A DNA stretch of 64,000 nt from CAZIGK01 sp964538615 (lineage in GTDB: Bacteria > Pseudomonadota > Alphaproteobacteria > Rickettsiales > RI-342), in contig CAZIGK010000004.1 of NCBI GenBank assembly GCA_964538615.1, positions 62,001-126,000 of the forward strand, in the 5' to 3' direction. A program made the position numbers and the translations under genes. This document shows positions 25,601-33,598 of this stretch, piece by piece. Below the pieces are notes generated by a model. It had not been told where the DNA came from, ran no database searches, and worked only from the letters and a program-made list of their open reading frames with translations. The first letter of the stretch is position 1; the number at the start of each line of letters is the position of its first letter.

Positions 25601-25845
25601 TTCGTCTGGCTATTGCGCAGCAGTTTGCTAATAATCCGGAAGGGCTATACACCACGCGGGAACGCTACGAACGCGCCATGCGCCAAAGCCCTTATGCCCG
25701 CCACTTCAACTTCCTCACCGCACCGGATGTCACCCCCACCTATACCAATATGCAGGAAATTGGCGACGTCCTCAAAGGCTTCGGTGATTATGTAGATACC
25801 CTGAAGCAATCCCTGCAAAAAACAGGTTTAAGTGGCAGCGCATAA
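22627..25845 (+). CDS. Large exported AMIN-like / TPR-type repeat protein of the motility operon
   Basis: 1072 residues, starting 9 bp after the MotB-type gene. A signal peptide is clear (HLCMLLLLAATVLLPSVAQAQ). Two related beta-domains follow: RVLFNWPEPVSISPSLSGNTLTIGFSKPV (about 38-66) and a second near 280-370 with LGFNWPQPVGSAVYTAHGRSWLVFAG, both like the AMIN-type localisation domain. They are separated by a Pro/Ser/Thr-rich linker (about 120-275). The C-terminal half (about 530-1040) is a helical array with TPR-type hairpins (for example IAAYRLQLAKLYMAEDLYPEALAMLGWL and GQIYIDNGQYADGLRTWKDLIATYG). Probable periplasmic scaffold; with MotB and CheZ next to it, a role in placing or stabilising the flagellar motor is the simplest inference. 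Confidence 0.72.
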   Translation: MITHRWMHLCMLLLLAATVLLPSVAQAQSVRASVQGIQRQGYQRVLFNWPEPVSISPSLSGNTLTIGFSKPVDLSVFPLLQGLRGNVVNASMASNGRFIRIQLKQPVTLRPFNSGTSSGVDLLPASASNAATSTQAASPPPSRSRIQLNNRSLTTEPQAIDARTPPTRPTNTPTANSRVTVNQPSHPSLQRALPRFKPAAPPAPPAKDHSLPSQSASSSTPAATPTSPSASSTTSPSPTPAPRSGTSVMDVQSESLPPPSSKTATISGPPLTPTYNREGTTQTLGFNWPQPVGSAVYTAHGRSWLVFAGKAQVQTQRLNTSLSQGLANLVQRPSEDYTVLTLENPKNIPPSVRLEGSRWLVSFQPDTAPLIRPIALTITEGGQRLIPIKKFDDPITHPDPRTGNRLAFVPTSLPGFGVTQPRTFPDANLPTTQQGVVLELLMDDVDLQPRPNGIQIYSPYSLHLSEEARQTKNLLQNDFLETGTFFPANRWRSKLETEDTPPPTKDADPKAKAPPKPNPFVKTEERLLKAMTKAKPEDIAAYRLQLAKLYMAEDLYPEALAMLGWLKKSEPIITRQHQLDALMGMAHFMRGDYGKALSAFNSPDLVKTPELSYWQMLTRIAMGNWNAQVNLSSRNADLLNNYPPKMQQRIAFLLADAFIEQNNVSRALSMLQRLDANGTTEGAEKRMQLYFGRMAEKSGQIGKAIAYWQSLTEQFEDAYARAHALFYSAQAQYLRKMTPPEDVAQMLEKVRTIWRNNDIEKETLRILGQIYIDNGQYADGLRTWKDLIATYGQTETGQKISQRMHDTFERLFNQGEADQLEPLEALALYYEFSYLTPTDHKGDEMIQKLADRLTAFDLLDRAAAMLKHQVQYRLAGDERDRVSTRLTLLHVLNRKYKEALQTLNATDHTSMSPELMRQRNQLRALAHARLGEYTQALAALEGDDSVEGQQVRLEILWRMEDWPRTAGYLESLLPQEVPETRPLPEAQAQNILRLAIAQQFANNPEGLYTTRERYERAMRQSPYARHFNFLTAPDVTPTYTNMQEIGDVLKGFGDYVDTLKQSLQKTGLSGSA

Positions 25846-25881
25846 AACAAGAGGTGAGATGCAGTCCCCCACCCATCCATC

Positions 25882-26964
25882 TTACTCCGCTGCGCGCATG
25901 ACCTTCTCCGCAATCTCCGCATACGCTCGGCTAACCGCATCATCCGGTGCCGCCAACACCAGAGGATATCCCGCATCCGCCTGCGTGCATATGGCAGTCA
26001 CTAACGGCACCTCTCCCAAAAAAGGCACCTGATGCACCAGAGCCGCTTGCCTGACCCCATTTTGACCAAATACATAACTACGTACACCACTGCCCGGTTG
26101 CTCAAAATAACTCATATTTTCAATCATGCCCCATACCGGCACTTGCATTTTTTGAAACGTCTGCAACGCCTTCACCGCATCCAGTAACGCTACCTGCTGC
26201 GGCGTAGACACCACCACCACCCCATCCAGCGGTACGGATTGCGCCAACGTCAACACCACATCCCCCGTACCCGGTGGCATGTCCACCAGCAGAATATCCA
26301 GCTCCCCATTTGCGGCCCATTGCACCCCACGCAGCATTTGTTTCAACGCTTTGGTCACCATGGATCCACGCCAAACCACCGGCCCCTCCTGCGGGGTCAG
26401 GTTGCCCATGCTCATGACCGCCGCATCATAGGCCATCACGGGCCATAGCATCCCCTCCTTCACGGCTGGTTGTTGCTTTTGTACCCCCAGCATCAAAGGA
26501 AGCGAAGGCCCATAAATATCCGCATCCAGCATCCCCACACGCCAGCCCTTCGCCTGCAATGCATACGCCAGATTCACCGTCGTGGTTGATTTTCCCACCC
26601 CCCCCTTGCCGGAAGCCACCGCGACCACCCGCCTGACACCGGGGATCGCATCCTGCACCCATTGCGAAGCCGCTGCCACCTTTCTATCTGGCTGCTGTGG
26701 GCTACGCTCTGCCGTCACCACCACAGACACCTGCAACCCTTCATCCAGCTTGCGCAATACCAATTCCGCCTGCCGCCGCAACTCCTCGGCATCACCAGCC
26801 CAGTTTACAGGTAATTCCAGCGCAAACCCCACTTTACCGGGACGCACCACCACTCCCCCCACCATGCCCGCCTGTACCAGATTTTGTTGCAACTCCGGCA
26901 CCCAGACCTGTTGTAGCTGGCGTAAAATCGTCTCACGGGTCGGGGCAGAGGTTGCATGTGCCAT
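25882..26964 (-). CDS. mrp: Mrp/NBP35-type iron-sulfur cluster carrier ATPase
   Basis: 360 residues. The N-terminal MIP18-like domain (residues 10-90, ETILRQLQQVWVPELQQNLVQAGMV) is followed by a deviant Walker A VASGKGGVGKSTTTVNLAYAL (about 117-137), GMLDADIYGPSLPLMLG, the switch region DILLVDMPPGTGDVVLTLAQ, and the C-terminal GMIENMSYFEQPG. The usual C-x-x-C is not visible after MSYF, where many Mrp proteins have a cysteine pair; here EQPGSGVRSYVFG replaces it. Role: assembly or transfer of Fe-S clusters. It is divergent from hflK. Confidence 0.93.
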   Translation of the reverse strand: MAHATSAPTRETILRQLQQVWVPELQQNLVQAGMVGGVVVRPGKVGFALELPVNWAGDAEELRRQAELVLRKLDEGLQVSVVVTAERSPQQPDRKVAAASQWVQDAIPGVRRVVAVASGKGGVGKSTTTVNLAYALQAKGWRVGMLDADIYGPSLPLMLGVQKQQPAVKEGMLWPVMAYDAAVMSMGNLTPQEGPVVWRGSMVTKALKQMLRGVQWAANGELDILLVDMPPGTGDVVLTLAQSVPLDGVVVVSTPQQVALLDAVKALQTFQKMQVPVWGMIENMSYFEQPGSGVRSYVFGQNGVRQAALVHQVPFLGEVPLVTAICTQADAGYPLVLAAPDDAVSRAYAEIAEKVMRAAE

Positions 26965-27060
26965 GGGATGCTCTATAACAAAATGGATGCGGGGAAAAAT
27001 AGTACCTATTTTGTCCCCCTTCGCAAGTCACAACCGGCATAAAGCTCAAGGGATTTCACA

Positions 27061-28125
27061 ATGGCAATGAATGGTGGACGCAACCCATGGGGTGGCAATG
27101 GTTCCGGCGGCGGTCAGCAAGGACCACGCAACACCCCTCCCCGCCCGGATCTGGAAGACTGGCTGCGCAATGCACAGGAAAAAATGCGCCAGAACATGAA
27201 CGGCTCTGGCGGCAACAGCCGTCTGATTGCGCTGGCCGCCATTGCCGGGCTGATGTTGTGGGGGTTCAGCGGTATGTATACGGTCGCGCAGGATGAACAG
27301 GGCATCGTGCTTCGCTTCGGCAAATACCATCGCACCACAGGGCCGGGCCTGCATTACCACCTCCCCTCCCCCATTGAGGCCGTCTATCGCCCCAAAGTCA
27401 CCATCGTGAATACGGAAGAAATCGGCTTCACCAGCCGTGGGCAAGGCTCCGCACGGGATATGATCCCCAAGCCGCAGGAAAGCCTGATGCTCACCGGCGA
27501 CCGGAATATTGTGGATATTAAATTCGTCGTGCAATGGCAGATAGATGAGGCGGACAAGTTTCTGTTTAATCTGCGCAACCCATACCTGACCGTACGCAAT
27601 GCAGCAGAAAGCGCCATGCGGGAAGTGATTGGCCAAACCCCTCTGGCAGAGGCCAATACACAGGGTCGGGAAAGAATCGCCCAGCAAACCAAAAATCTCC
27701 TGCAAGAGATTATGGACAGCTACCACTCCGGCATCCGCATCGTCAACCTGAACGTCCAAAGCGTGGAGCCTCCCGCCCGCGTGATCGAGGCTTTCAAAGA
27801 CGTTCTCTCCGCCTCACAGGATAAAGAACGCGCCATCAATGAAGCCGAAGCCTACCGTAACGACATTCTACCCAAAGCCCGTGGTCTGGCCGAAAAAGAT
27901 ATTCAGGAAGCCATTGCCTACCGCGCACAGGTGGTCAATGAAGCGCAGGGCAAATCCGACCGCTTCAATGCCCTGTATAAAGAATATCGCTTAGCACCAG
28001 AAGTCACTAAAACCCGTCTGTATCTGGACACCATGGAACAGGTCATGCAGGACAGCAGAAAAGTGGTAGTGGATGACGAACTGAAAGGCGTGGTGCCTTT
28101 CCTTCCACTGGATCGTCTGAAGTAA
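27061..28125 (+). CDS. hflK: HflK, SPFH-family membrane protease regulator
   Basis: 354 residues with ribosome site AAGGGA. A Gly/Asn-rich N-terminus (NGGRNPWGGNGSGGGQQGP) is followed by one TM (IALAAIAGLMLWGFSGMY, about 60-77) and the SPFH/Band-7 domain (TVAQDEQGIVLRFGKYHRTTGPGLHYHLPSPIEAV). A long C-terminal coiled-coil segment with AINEAEAYRNDILPKARG completes it. Role: with HflC forms a large periplasmic-side assembly around FtsH and modulates its proteolysis. It starts a two-gene operon with hflC after 24 bp. The HflK-HflC pair is intact. Confidence 0.95.
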   Translation: MAMNGGRNPWGGNGSGGGQQGPRNTPPRPDLEDWLRNAQEKMRQNMNGSGGNSRLIALAAIAGLMLWGFSGMYTVAQDEQGIVLRFGKYHRTTGPGLHYHLPSPIEAVYRPKVTIVNTEEIGFTSRGQGSARDMIPKPQESLMLTGDRNIVDIKFVVQWQIDEADKFLFNLRNPYLTVRNAAESAMREVIGQTPLAEANTQGRERIAQQTKNLLQEIMDSYHSGIRIVNLNVQSVEPPARVIEAFKDVLSASQDKERAINEAEAYRNDILPKARGLAEKDIQEAIAYRAQVVNEAQGKSDRFNALYKEYRLAPEVTKTRLYLDTMEQVMQDSRKVVVDDELKGVVPFLPLDRLK

Positions 28126-28149
28126 TCATCACGAAAGAGAGATAACCCC

Positions 28150-29157
28150 ATGTCCCCAAAAATCATTCTGTCCCTCATTCTGGGCGGCCTTGCTTTGTTT
28201 CTCTTTGTCAGCAGTGCCTTTCGCGTGCAGCAGGTAGAACAGGCCGTTGTGCTGGAATTCGGTCGCCCCGTTCGCACCATCACAGAACCCGGCCTGCATT
28301 TCAAAACCCCCTTCATCCAGAATGTGGAATATTTTGATAAACGGCTACTGGAACATGATCTGGACAAAAAACAAGTTATCATGGGGGATCAGGAATGGCT
28401 GATTGTCGATGCCTTCGTGCGCTACCGCATCACCGATCCGCTGAAATACCTCAATGTCACCCAAAACAACGAGGCACGCCTGCAAAACCTGCTGGATTCT
28501 ATTGTAGATGCCAGCCTGCGGCAGGTATTGGGTAGTGTCACCATGGATAAAATCATCTCCAAAGACCGCTCTACCCTAATGAAAAAAATCACCACCATCG
28601 TCAACAGCAAAACCAGTGGCAAACCGCTACCTAAAAATTTCACCCTCTCGGATGTGATTGAACCCACCCCCAATAGTGCGGCAGCCAGCGCAGAGGAAGT
28701 GGATGAAATGGTGAAGGAAGAACTGGAACGGCAACTGGCCAAAGACCTGAAAGGCGGCTTTGGCGTAGAAGTGGTGGATGTGCGCATCATGCGTGCCGAC
28801 CTGCCGGAGGAAAACTCCGAGGCCGTCTACCGCCGCATGCAAACGGAACGCCTGCGCGAAGCGAAAGAGCTACGCGCCGAAGGGGAAGAGGAAGCTCAGA
28901 AAATCCGCGCCATTGCAGACAATGAACGCACCGTCCTTCTCTCACAAGCCAAACGTAAAGCACTGGCTATCCGCGGGGAAGGCGATGCGGAAGCGACACG
29001 CATTTCAGCGGAAGCCTATGGCCGTGACCCTGCCTTCTATCAGTTTTACCGCTCACTGGAAGCCTACCGCAACAGCATGGGCGGCGAGGACACCACCATT
29101 GTCCTGTCACCGGAAAGCGAGTTTCTGCGCACCTTCGGCAACAACCCTTCTCGCTAG
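28150..29157 (+). CDS. hflC: HflC, SPFH-family membrane protease regulator
   Basis: 335 residues. An N-terminal TM (KIILSLILGGLALFLFVSSAF) is followed by the SPFH domain (VEQAVVLEFGRPVRTITEPGLHFKTPFIQNVEYFDKRLLEHD) and a long helical tail (LRAEGEEEAQKIRAIADNERTVLLSQAKRKALAIRGEGDAEA), then DPAFYQFYRSLEAYRNSM, all diagnostic of HflC. Partner of HflK in the FtsH-HflKC complex. A C-terminal TIVLSPESEFLRTF end is complete. In several relatives a degP-like protease follows hflC; here there is an intergenic stretch with palindromes instead. Confidence 0.95.
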   Translation: MSPKIILSLILGGLALFLFVSSAFRVQQVEQAVVLEFGRPVRTITEPGLHFKTPFIQNVEYFDKRLLEHDLDKKQVIMGDQEWLIVDAFVRYRITDPLKYLNVTQNNEARLQNLLDSIVDASLRQVLGSVTMDKIISKDRSTLMKKITTIVNSKTSGKPLPKNFTLSDVIEPTPNSAAASAEEVDEMVKEELERQLAKDLKGGFGVEVVDVRIMRADLPEENSEAVYRRMQTERLREAKELRAEGEEEAQKIRAIADNERTVLLSQAKRKALAIRGEGDAEATRISAEAYGRDPAFYQFYRSLEAYRNSMGGEDTTIVLSPESEFLRTFGNNPSR

Positions 29158-29609
29158 CACTCGCTAAAGACGGCGGCCTCCTTGCCGCCGTTCTTGTCCC
29201 TCGCGTTGGCAATACTCCCCGTCATGCCTGCGCAGGCAGGCATCCACGGGAAAACTTTCCTTTGGCTCCGCTCGGTTTCCTAACCTCGCTGCGCGCCGGG
29301 ACTAGGGGCGTAGAAACCGTAGGCTCATGCTTCATCCGAAACATTCTCCCGTTGATTTTCCGCACCTTACAGCCTAACGTCGTGGTTGGAATGGCCATCG
29401 CCATTCTGGGGCGTAGAAACCCCTGCAATCAACGGCTGGCACAGCCGACATTGTGTCTCCCTTGCCTATGGCTGGGGAGATGATGGCGTATGTCCAAGCA
29501 CTCCTCTTTGGGGGGAGCCAAAGGCTATCATGACCGATTGATTGCGGTTTTCTAACTCCCCGGCCACCAGCATGTTGTTGGTGGCTATACCGCAAGCAAG
29601 GGAGTATTC
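29158..29609. other. Intergenic stretch with palindromes and dispersed repeat blocks
   Basis: About 450 bp after hflC. It holds a GACGGCGGCCTCCTTGCCGCC hairpin-like block, then GTCATGCCTGCGCAGGCAGGCATCC (about 29222-29246, a perfect-looking palindromic core), and a TTCCTTTGGCTCCGCTCGGTTT block. The same block types recur at about 8755-8972. A smaller unexplained region (29300-29600) contains GGGCGTAGAAAC twice, and further inverted repeats. No convincing protein frame is seen. Confidence 0.55.
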
Positions 29610-29888
29610 ATGCTGTTCTTTCGCAAAAAACCAAAGCCACCACTGGAGCAGGCTATCGCCATGTCCTGCGACGCATTAGAAATCGCCTATAAATATAACC
29701 GCGACCGCAAACACATACCAACCGAGGAAGAACTAAAACTCCTCGACCAACTGCGCGAAACTTTCCTGCGCAACTATGGCGCGGCAGCAATCATCGCCCG
29801 CCACATGCACCAACGCTTCAACGGCGAACCCGAAGGCCTCAAAAAATTCACAGACCCAAACGTCTTCGACTATCACTATCCGCCATAA
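29610..29888 (+). CDS. Hypothetical small basic-acidic protein
   Basis: 92 residues preceded by AAGGGAG. N-terminus MLFFRKKPKPPLEQAIAMSCDALEIAYKYNRDRKHIP, then a helix (EELKLLDQLRETFLRNYGAAAIIARHMHQRF) and a short tail FTDPNVFDYHYPP. No family recognised. Composition is protein-like and the ribosome site is good. Confidence 0.6.
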   Translation: MLFFRKKPKPPLEQAIAMSCDALEIAYKYNRDRKHIPTEEELKLLDQLRETFLRNYGAAAIIARHMHQRFNGEPEGLKKFTDPNVFDYHYPP

Positions 29889-30001
29889 CTCGAAAGTGAC
29901 GCAACGCACGGGTTCCTTACCAGTAATCCTTGCCGGTGGAGGAAATTGCGACAAAATTAGCGCGCTATGTTTTTAGGAAGTTTTGAGAAAAAACACCAAA
30001 A

Positions 30002-30075
30002 TGGAGCGGGTGAAGGGAATCGAACCCTCGCCTAAAGCTTGGGAAGCTTTCGTTCTACCATTGAACTACACCCGC
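30002..30075 (-). tRNA. tRNA-Gly (CCC)
   Basis: Minus-strand cloverleaf: acceptor GCGGGTG/CACCCGC, anticodon stem AAAGC/GCTTT with loop TTCCCAA (anticodon CCC), T-arm GAGGG TTCGATT CCCTT, and encoded CCA. The 74-nt length is normal. Confidence 0.95.
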
Positions 30076-30276
30076 GTGCCAAACTATTGCCAGACAATAG
30101 CTTTCAGAACCCGCCATACCAAACAGCCCTAAAGCCTGTGGGCAAAGCCCTTTATCTCTGCGCTACTCACGCGCTCCTGTCAAGTGATGAATCATTACCA
30201 CGCAAAAACCTGCCAAACCTCTAAAATCATGCTACACAATACCGCCCAGCTTTCACTCCATCTGCACCGCAATCCC

Positions 30277-31335
30277 ATGTCCACCCCATCCCCTAGCCCG
30301 GAAAAACACAAACAACAGCTCATCGCGTCAGCCAAAGCACTGGGGTTTGATGCCATTGGCTTCGCCAAACCAGAGCTTGCCCCCCACCATTTCGCCAACC
30401 TGCCAGCCTTCACCGCTGCCCACTTCCATGGGGATATGCACTGGCTTGAAGACCGTCAGGATCAACGCGCCAATCCTAAAACCCTCTGGCCAGAGGTACA
30501 AACCGTCCTCATGCTCGGCATGAACTACGCCCCGCCAGATAACCCCCTCCATCGACTGCAACATACAGGCTATGGCGTCATTTCCTGCTATGCGGAAGGC
30601 AAAGACTACCACGATGTACTGAAAGGCCGCCTGAAACAACTGGCTGGCCAAGTGGTGAAATTAGGTGGAGATGTCAAAGTCTTCGTAGATACCGCCCCCG
30701 TCATGGAAAAACCCCTCGCCGCATCCGCAGGCCTCGGCTGGCAGGGCAAACATACCTGCATCGTCAGCCGGGAGTTTGGAAGCTGGCTCTTCCTCGGCGC
30801 CCTCTATACCACCCTCGCCCTCCCACCAGATCAAACGGAAGAACCTGCCCCCTTCCAACATTGCGGCTCCTGCACCGCCTGCATAGATATCTGCCCGACA
30901 GGAGCCATCGTTGCTCCCGGCCAGCTCGATGCCCGCAAATGCATCGCCTATCTCACCATCGAGCATGAAGGCGATATTCCAGAGGAATATCACGCCGCCA
31001 TTGGCAACCGCATTTTCGGCTGCGATGATTGTCTGGCCGCCTGCCCATGGAACAAATATGCCAAGGAAAGCCAGCACATGGCCTTCGCTAAAAACCGCAT
31101 TCAGGAAAATCTGCAAAAACTCTACCCCAATGGCCTCCCCCATAGCGACAACACCACACCCCCCACCTCCCCGCAAGCAGAAGCCCTGGGCCTTCTACCT
31201 CTTTCCTTCCTCCTCACCCTGAATGAACCCACCTTCCGCCAGCTCTTCGCTGGCACCCCCATCAAACGCACCGGCTACCACCGCTTCATGCGCAATGTTC
31301 GTATTGCTTGGCAAAACAGTCTTGAATCGTCATAA
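30277..31335 (+). CDS. queG: Epoxyqueuosine reductase
   Basis: About 352 residues from the ATG at 30277 (MSTPSPSPEKHKQQL); the frame is open farther upstream but that part lies next to the tRNA and is not protein-like. Cobalamin-binding-type N-terminal domain: ALGFDAIGFAKPE, GDMHWLEDRQDQRANPKTLWPE, VLMLGMNYAP, then the vitamin-B12/substrate segment YGVISCYAEGKDYHDVLKGRLKQLA and DTAPVMEKPLAASAGLGWQGKHTCIVSR. Two 4Fe-4S clusters are bound by HCGSCTACIDICPTGAI and FGCDDCLAACPWN. Role: last step of queuosine synthesis at the tRNA wobble base. Length fits the family. The C-terminus (FLLTLNEPTFRQLFAGTPIKRTGYHRFMRNVRIAW) has the HEAT-like QueG ending. Confidence 0.95.
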   Translation: MSTPSPSPEKHKQQLIASAKALGFDAIGFAKPELAPHHFANLPAFTAAHFHGDMHWLEDRQDQRANPKTLWPEVQTVLMLGMNYAPPDNPLHRLQHTGYGVISCYAEGKDYHDVLKGRLKQLAGQVVKLGGDVKVFVDTAPVMEKPLAASAGLGWQGKHTCIVSREFGSWLFLGALYTTLALPPDQTEEPAPFQHCGSCTACIDICPTGAIVAPGQLDARKCIAYLTIEHEGDIPEEYHAAIGNRIFGCDDCLAACPWNKYAKESQHMAFAKNRIQENLQKLYPNGLPHSDNTTPPTSPQAEALGLLPLSFLLTLNEPTFRQLFAGTPIKRTGYHRFMRNVRIAWQNSLESS

Positions 31336-31404
31336 ACTCGCAACATTTCAGTTGTAACGTATCAGTATGAGTTTTTGTTCTCACGTTAAACAAGGCATCG
31401 TTCT

Positions 31405-32727
31405 ATGGCTCTCTCAAGCGATCAACACAATTTTTTACAAGCTAAGCCCCGTGAGGAACTTCAGGCAATAGCTGCCGCCTACGCTGCTTTTGAAAGTAAA
31501 TTAGGCGGCTCCCGATTCAATGACCGCCAAACGGCCTATTTTCGTGGGGGCGACGAACGTTATGATTTAGCGGACGATTTTCGTGCCCATGTTTCCTGTT
31601 TACGTAATACACTAATTGAGCTTGGACTGGTGGAAAAGACCATAGGATTCCCCAGTCCTGAAAGTAACGGTTCATCAGAACTGGTTCATGTGCCAACAGA
31701 TTTGGGACTAGCCATTAACCAATATAAAGAAACGATACTATCAGAGGTAAGAGAACTGCTATCCCTGAAACCTGTCGCACCCGCCCCCGCCGCGTCCCAA
31801 GCTGTGGCTGCTCCACAACCCGTCGCACCCGCCCTCCAACCTGCGCCACCCCCACAACCCACTCCCCAAGCTGTGGCTGCTCCACAACCCGTTGCACCCG
31901 CCCTCCAACCTGCGCCAACACCAGCCCCAGCCGCGTCCCAAGCTGTGGCTGCTCCACAACCCGTTGCACCCGCCACCCAACCTGAGCCAACACCAGCCCC
32001 AGCCGCGTCCCAAGCTGTGGCTACTCCACAACCCGTTGCACCCGCCCTCCAACCTGCGCCACCCCCACAACCCACCCCCCCTCAAAAATCACCGCTTACA
32101 TGGCTGCCCCCTATACGCGGGTGGAATCTGAGAGGGGATCGCGTGCATTTACCCGCCACATCCCAATCAGATGCCTCAGAGAAAGTGAAGGCACTTCAGG
32201 ACAATGGCATTGATGCTCAAGTCTCAGACAGAACCATATCTGGAAGAAGAGAATTTCTGGTAACCATCCCATCATCTAGCCTAGATGCACTGCAACAAAA
32301 GGCGGATATGCCAAATCAGCCTCCTCTCAGTCAGGCATTAAATACTTTAGGGGCTTTTGCTCAGCATTGGCAAAAAACACACTACCATTTTCAGGATGCC
32401 CCTCAAGGTCAAGACTATCTAAAACTGCCTGCATCACGTATGAATGAACGTCAGTTCCAAAGTGTTACGGAAGCTCTTGGCCTTTTGGGTGTTACAAACT
32501 ATACTGTTGAATCGGGCTCAAAAGCATTCCGCATTCCCGAATCACATGAAGCATACAATCAAATATGTGACTTGATTACGAAAACGACGAGGCAAGAAAT
32601 CCCGCAAGAAAGACCTCGTGCCGCCCAGCCACAGCAACAGCCCGTAGCCACTGTGCCAAGAGCTGGTCTATTCGGTAATATTGCCGCGGCATTAGGATGG
32701 GGACAAAATCAAGGCAACCAACGCTAA
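31405..32727 (+). CDS. Ala/Pro-repeat protein with duplicated small domain, unknown function
   Basis: 440 residues, not recognised. N-terminal domain (1-115) is helical: FLQAKPREELQAIAAAYAAFESKLGGSRF, and FRAHVSCLRNTLIELGLV. A tandem Ala/Pro/Gln linker (about 120-230) of 23-24-residue units containing QAVAAPQPVAPALQP follows. Two similar alpha/beta units come after it: VHLPATSQSDASEKVKALQDNGIDAQV and LKLPASRMNERQFQSVTEALGLLGVTNYTV, each a strand, a helix and a strand. It has no signal peptide, so it is probably cytoplasmic. It lies 69 bp after queG, perhaps an independent unit. Confidence 0.55.
   Translation: MALSSDQHNFLQAKPREELQAIAAAYAAFESKLGGSRFNDRQTAYFRGGDERYDLADDFRAHVSCLRNTLIELGLVEKTIGFPSPESNGSSELVHVPTDLGLAINQYKETILSEVRELLSLKPVAPAPAASQAVAAPQPVAPALQPAPPPQPTPQAVAAPQPVAPALQPAPTPAPAASQAVAAPQPVAPATQPEPTPAPAASQAVATPQPVAPALQPAPPPQPTPPQKSPLTWLPPIRGWNLRGDRVHLPATSQSDASEKVKALQDNGIDAQVSDRTISGRREFLVTIPSSSLDALQQKADMPNQPPLSQALNTLGAFAQHWQKTHYHFQDAPQGQDYLKLPASRMNERQFQSVTEALGLLGVTNYTVESGSKAFRIPESHEAYNQICDLITKTTRQEIPQERPRAAQPQQQPVATVPRAGLFGNIAAALGWGQNQGNQR
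31800..32085 (+). repeat. Four in-frame 69-72 bp tandem repeats
   Basis: GCTGTGGCTGCTCCACAACC recurs, with small changes, at 31801, 31870, 31942 and 32014, giving periods of 69, 72 and 72 bp. It encodes the Ala/Pro/Gln linker. Identity between copies is high, so copy number may vary between strains. Confidence 0.9.
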
Positions 32728-32814
32728 TATTGCTACTCATCAGTAATCTTTCATTCATTGGGCACATGTATGGTATGTGGCAATACAATCATTAACACCC
32801 CAAACACCCCATAA

Positions 32815-33132
32815 ATGAATAGCAATATCAGTAAACTCATCGCATCTCGCACCGCGTCTCTACGTCTGGTCACCTACACCGATGAAGAAGAACGCCCATA
32901 CTACAGCTACTACCTCATCACGTCAGACAAAGCCTCCGCCTTTGAAGCGTGCGTGGAAAACTCAATGCAAGACATAGAAGACATCGCCCTGCTCATCTAC
33001 TCTGGAGAAGGAGAGCCTCCCGAAGGAATGACCGAACATATCCTGCAACATATCGTTAAACCAGAGTATATGGCGGATGCACTAGCCAGCATTCCGGGCA
33101 AAAGGGTTGAAGAAACCCAAGAAGACGATTAG
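32815..33132 (+). CDS. Hypothetical small acidic protein
   Basis: 105 residues beginning MNSNISKLIASRTASLRLVTYTDEEERPYYSYYLITSDKASAFEACVEN. Mixed alpha/beta with an acidic end (VEETQEDD). No known family. It precedes grxC by 37 bp on the same strand, so the two may be co-transcribed. Codon use is like the neighbours. Confidence 0.6.
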   Translation: MNSNISKLIASRTASLRLVTYTDEEERPYYSYYLITSDKASAFEACVENSMQDIEDIALLIYSGEGEPPEGMTEHILQHIVKPEYMADALASIPGKRVEETQEDD

Positions 33133-33169
33133 TCTTTTGCAGCTTTCCCTCCAGTAATCAGGTCGTATC

Positions 33170-33424
33170 ATGCCCAACATCACCCTCTACACCACCCCTG
33201 TCTGCCCTTACTGCACCCGTGCAAAAGATCTGCTTAAACGCAAAGGGCAAAGCTGGACAGAGGTGGATGTCTCAGACCCCACCGAGCGGGAAAAAATGAT
33301 TATCAAGGCCAAAGGTCGCCGCACCGTTCCGCAAATCTTCATCGGGGATATACATGTCGGTGGCTTCGATGACCTCGCCGCTCTCGATCGTCAGGGCGAG
33401 CTGGATAAACTCCTCGCATCATAG
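33170..33424 (+). CDS. grxC: Glutaredoxin 3
   Basis: 84 residues, the standard GrxC length. The CPYC active site (Cys 12 and Cys 15) sits in ITLYTTPVCPYCTRAKDLLKRKG. The conserved TVPQIFIGDIHVGGFDDLAALDRQGELDKLL segment (TVP cis-proline and the GG-D glutathione-binding turn) follows. Role: glutathione-dependent reduction of disulfides and mixed disulfides. It stands upstream of maf. Confidence 0.97.
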   Translation: MPNITLYTTPVCPYCTRAKDLLKRKGQSWTEVDVSDPTEREKMIIKAKGRRTVPQIFIGDIHVGGFDDLAALDRQGELDKLLAS

Positions 33425-33499
33425 CACCAGAAACAAAACACGCTTCTCTCGCAGCTCCCGGTCAGATTTTCCATATAATCGCCTCACACCATGCTGCTA

Positions 33500-33574
33500 T
33501 GCAACATTGTATTTCAATGTTTTACTTGATGTTGCACATAAACTGCGTGTATAGTCATCCACAGCTTTTCCACA
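33500..33574. promoter_or_regulatory. Paired DnaA-box-like sequences and an inverted repeat upstream of maf
   Basis: TCATCCACA (33555-33563) and TTTTCCACA (33566-33574) each differ from the DnaA consensus TTATCCACA at one position, and they are separated by 2 bp in direct orientation. Just upstream is an inverted repeat TGCAACAT ... ATGTTGCA (33500-33536). This could be a DnaA-controlled promoter or part of a replication origin region: in many alphaproteobacteria maf lies close to oriC. No parA/parB, hemE or gidA genes are here, so an origin is only a possibility. Confidence 0.45.
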
Positions 33575-33598
33575 GGGGGCTATGGGGAGTATTATCAC

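Noticed and set aside
29374..29595. Minus-strand frame in the hflC downstream intergenic stretch
   Set aside because: Composition is mixed and its sequence overlaps the dispersed repeat-rich region; nothing supports translation.
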